Shown here: positions 12,627 through 14,663 of the stretch, one piece after another
Numbering within the stretch: the stretch's first letter is position 1
How the letters are laid out: each line of letters begins with the position of its first letter
Origin: Chloroflexota bacterium
GTDB taxonomy: Bacteria > Chloroflexota > Dehalococcoidia > Lucifugimonadales > Australimonadaceae
DNA length: 14,663 bases
Direction: 5' to 3'
Assembly (NCBI GenBank): GCA_022574265.1
Contig: JACZSI010000028.1
Coordinates: forward strand, 1-14,663
Program-made: the position numbers and the translations under genes
The notes under the pieces: model-generated
Database searches by the model: none
What the model saw: only the letters and a program-made list of their open reading frames with translations
What the model was told of the DNA's origin: nothing

Positions 12627-13264
12627 GGTATCCGAGCGTGGCCGTGGCGCGTGCGATGGCGCTCAGTGGAGCGCTGGCGCCGCCGGTGTTCGTGGCGTCG
12701 GCGATCGCAGCGGCGCTCGCCACGCCGGGGTACAGCTCGGTGGACACGGCGCTGAGCGCGCTGGCTGGCCCCGGCGCGCCGCACGCCTGGATCATCGGCG
12801 TGGGGTTCGCGAGCTATGCCATCTTGGTGCAGCCGATCGGCCCGCTCCTCTACGCCGTGACCGGGCGCGGCCGGCTGGGGAGGGCGGTCTGGGGCTTCGT
12901 GGTCGCCTACGGCACGGGCGGCTTTCTGGCGGCGATCTTCCGGACCGCTCACGCGGACCCGGTCCTGTGGGGAGTCAGCGAGGGCGCGGTGCACGGCGCC
13001 GTCGCGCGGGTGAGCTTCGCGGGCATCCTGCTGCTGATGGTCGTCGTGCCGTGGGCGCTGCGGCGCGAGCCGTCGTGGCGGACGTGGCGGCGGTTCTCGC
13101 TGACCATGGCGGTGCTATCGGTAGCGCTGCTCGTGCCGTTCGAGCTCGACGCGTGGCCGGAGGGCCGGGGCTTGGTGCAGCGCGGCTTCTTCCTCAGCAC
13201 GATGGCGTGGGTGGAAGTGACCTCGCTCCGGCTATTCCGGCTATCGGGAGCGCGCGCGTCCTAG
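12623..13264 (+). CDS. DUF998-like multi-pass membrane protein
   Basis: This 213-residue protein has about six hydrophobic segments and the look of the DUF998 family. Typical features are the N-terminal helix, a loop with STALSALAGPGAPHAWI-like composition (seen as DTALSALAGPGAPHAWI), and a later segment with EGAVHGAVARVSFAGILLL. Those members have no established function. The ATG overlaps the TauE-like stop (ATGA), so the pair is translationally coupled. Its TAG stop shares a CTAG with the convergent propeller gene. The family assignment rests on recalled pattern and could be a related DUF. Confidence 0.75.
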   Translation: MRYPSVAVARAMALSGALAPPVFVASAIAAALATPGYSSVDTALSALAGPGAPHAWIIGVGFASYAILVQPIGPLLYAVTGRGRLGRAVWGFVVAYGTGGFLAAIFRTAHADPVLWGVSEGAVHGAVARVSFAGILLLMVVVPWALRREPSWRTWRRFSLTMAVLSVALLVPFELDAWPEGRGLVQRGFFLSTMAWVEVTSLRLFRLSGARAS

Positions 13265-14301
13265 ACGTGCACGGCCTTCATGTCGGAGACGTCGCGTACC
13301 TTGACGCCCAGGCTGGCCCACGAGTCGCCGCCGTCCGTGCTGCGGAAGAGCTCTCCCGCGCGCGTGGCCACGAACACGTTGTCGGGCTCTACCGGGTCGA
13401 GGGCGATGGCCTCGGCGTAGTTGCGCACGATCTCGGGTGGCGTGTCGAGCGCCTTCCACGTCGTGCCGCCGTCCTCGGAGCGGATCATCTTCGTCTGCGC
13501 GCCGTCCTCTCGCTTCCGCCACGAGCCGGGGTTGCCGCTGGCGAGGGCCGAGTAGAGGACGTTCGGCTTGGTGGGGTGCTGCACCATGGGGATCGAGTAC
13601 TCCTGCTCGAACTCCAGCCCCATCGGGCTCCAGGACGCGCCACCGTCCTCGCTCCGGTAGAGCGCCCGCCCAGGCGCTCCGGCCTGACGTGCGCTGTGCC
13701 CACCCGTGGCGAGGAAGAGACGGGAGGGGTCGGCCGAGCTGGAGACGATGGTGTGGGCGTCCGCGTCGACGTTCTTATCGAGCAGCGTCCAGGTCGTCCC
13801 GCCGTCCGTGCTCTTGAGCATGTAGCCGACCTGGAGCGCCAGGTAGATGGTGGCGGGGTCCTTCGGGTCGATGACGATGTCGCGCACGTGCGGCTCGACG
13901 GCGGCGACCGGGTAGTCGACCTCGGCGACCTCGGGGACGTTCCAGACGGAGTCCACCGAGGTCCAGCTCTCGCAGGCGTCGCGGCTGACCCAGAGGCCGA
14001 TGGGCTCCGTGCCCGCCCAGATGGTGTTGGCGTCGTGCGGGTCGATGGTGACGCACTTCACCTTGCCGGGGCCCGGCTTGCCGCGGTTCGGCTTGGTCCA
14101 CGTGTCGCCGAAGTCGTCGCTGCGCCAAACGCCGTCGCCGCGCGTGGCGGCGTAGACGCGTGCAGGGGCCGACTGCTCGACCGCGACCTCGTTGATGTCC
14201 CAGGCCTCAAGCCCCTTCTGCTCGGCCTCCCAGGAGTCCTTGCCATCCGGCTTGACGGTGACGACGCCTTCCCCGGTAGCGATGTACAGCAGCGTGCCCA
14301 T
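13261..14301 (-). CDS. Asp-box (BNR) beta-propeller protein
   Basis: The 346-residue protein carries six Asp-box repeats: SDDFGDTW (61-68), SRDACESW (106-113), STDGGTTW (164-171), SEDGGASW (217-224), SEDGGTTW (275-282) and STDGGDSW (321-328). Such repeats build sialidase- or sortilin-like propellers. Between them recur strands of the type 'DP.DP..IY.A' (for example VIDPKDPATIYLAL and LDPVEPDNVFVAT). There is no signal peptide: the start MGTLLYIATGEGVV goes straight into a blade, so the protein is probably cytoplasmic. None of the catalytic arginine-triad context of true sialidases is obvious, so 'sialidase' would overstate the case. ATG 14301 has a strong ribosome binding site GGAGGTGA (complement of 14306-14313) four bases upstream. 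Its stop overlaps the DUF998-like stop. Confidence 0.88.
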   Translation of the reverse strand: MGTLLYIATGEGVVTVKPDGKDSWEAEQKGLEAWDINEVAVEQSAPARVYAATRGDGVWRSDDFGDTWTKPNRGKPGPGKVKCVTIDPHDANTIWAGTEPIGLWVSRDACESWTSVDSVWNVPEVAEVDYPVAAVEPHVRDIVIDPKDPATIYLALQVGYMLKSTDGGTTWTLLDKNVDADAHTIVSSSADPSRLFLATGGHSARQAGAPGRALYRSEDGGASWSPMGLEFEQEYSIPMVQHPTKPNVLYSALASGNPGSWRKREDGAQTKMIRSEDGGTTWKALDTPPEIVRNYAEAIALDPVEPDNVFVATRAGELFRSTDGGDSWASLGVKVRDVSDMKAVHV

Positions 14302-14319
14302 TCCCTCACCTCCCGCCCG

Positions 14320-14335
14320 CTGGTCTCCGGACCAG
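14320..14335. repeat. 6-bp inverted repeat between the aldo/keto reductase and propeller genes
   Basis: CTGGTC (14320-14325) and GACCAG (14330-14335) are perfect complements around TCCG. The element lies in the 48-base gap, just upstream of the propeller gene's ribosome binding site. No T-tract follows on either strand, so it is not a clear terminator. It may be a weak hairpin between two genes of one transcript. Confidence 0.4.
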
Positions 14336-14349
14336 TCTCTCAGCCCTGA

Positions 14350-14663
14350 TCAACGCAGAGGCGCCGCGCCGCCCATCCCGAACGACTCGACCTCGTTCCC
14401 GGTGCCGCCCCACGGTGCGATCGCGTCGATGGCGTCGCGCTCCTCGATCGTCATCTTCCAGTCGCCGGCGGCCGCGTTCGCCTCCACCTGCTCCTCGGTC
14501 ATGGCGCCGGCGATAACGGAGCTCACGGCCGGGTGGGCGAGCAGCCACGAGAAAGCCAGGTCCAGCACGGAGCGACCGTGCTCGCCGGCGTATGCGTCGA
14601 GCTGGCCCAGCGTCGCGACGGCGGCTTCGTCGCCCTGGAGCCGGCCGACCATGCTCCGGGCTT
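14350..14663 (-). CDS. Aldo/keto reductase, C-terminal part (cut by window end)
   Basis: The visible 104 codons (open to the window edge on the N-terminal side) match the end of aldo/keto reductases, NADPH-dependent oxidoreductases with a TIM barrel. The signature region reads LDLAFSWLLAHPAVSSVIAGAMTEEQVEANAAAGDWKMT, shown here in two parts: the helix with AFSWLLAHPAV, and SVIAGAMTEEQVEANAAA, which forms part of the cofactor pocket. The catalytic Asp-Tyr-Lys-His residues lie in the missing part. The frame continues before the internal Met at 14652 (codons Ala-Arg-Ser), so that Met is not the true start. It is transcribed toward the propeller gene, 48 bases away. Substrate unknown. Confidence 0.85.
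   Translation of the reverse strand, partial: ARSMVGRLQGDEAAVATLGQLDAYAGEHGRSVLDLAFSWLLAHPAVSSVIAGAMTEEQVEANAAAGDWKMTIEERDAIDAIAPWGGTGNEVESFGMGGAAPLR

Noticed and set aside
12967..14349. Plus-strand open frame of 460 codons opposite the propeller gene
   Set aside because: The propeller protein on the minus strand has six clear Asp boxes and a perfect ribosome binding site; the plus-strand product is Gly/Arg/Val-rich without motifs.

Overview
This GC-rich bacterial stretch carries mostly core genes. The suggested lineage is a high-GC Chloroflexota (Dehalococcoidia/SAR202-like) or another deep-branching Terrabacteria group. The evidence is RNase Y next to RecA and YmdB in the order known from Firmicutes, an S21 protein, an FmdB-type zinc ribbon, a B-box zinc-finger membrane protein and an Asp-box propeller gene. 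This placement is inference; no marker here is decisive. Recognisable promoters follow TANNNT -10 boxes, sometimes with TTGACA -35 boxes. At least two genes (the antitoxin and era) look leaderless.

Layout. 1-1234 (+): a ParA-type ATPase overlapping a small ribbon-helix-helix-like partner, behind a promoter that carries three CAGCA half-sites. 1231-2101 (-): fmdB-like zinc ribbon (CTG start, 15-bp tandem repeats in its tail) followed by dtd. 2298-2483 (+): rpsU with an intrinsic terminator. 2634-4349 (+): glutamine-dependent NAD synthetase. 4523-5584 (+): recA. 5829-10241 (+): a tight run of rny, ymdB, a PHP-domain phosphoesterase, plsY-like and a B-box membrane protein, preceded by a long hairpin. 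10261-10730 (-): a RelE-type toxin-antitoxin pair. 10832-10906 (+): tRNA-Gly(CCC). 10993-13264 (+): era, a TauE/SafE permease and a DUF998-like membrane protein, tightly coupled. 13261-14663 (-): a six-Asp-box propeller protein, and upstream of it the C-terminal part of an aldo/keto reductase cut by the window end.

How the parts fit. The centre of the window concerns nucleic-acid maintenance: RecA repairs DNA, RNase Y starts mRNA decay, and YmdB and the PHP protein are candidate nucleotide or RNA-end phosphoesterases. Era matures 30S subunits, and Dtd clears mischarged tRNAs. The least standard items are the ParA/RHH module with its candidate operator, the long hairpin before rny, the FmdB protein with a lost zinc ligand and a repeat-built tail, and the leaderless toxin-antitoxin promoter with an operator-like palindrome. 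I see no phage, transposon, CRISPR array or obvious novel multi-gene defence system. No gene-free stretch exceeds 300 bases; the longest, 5585-5828, is described under its hairpins.
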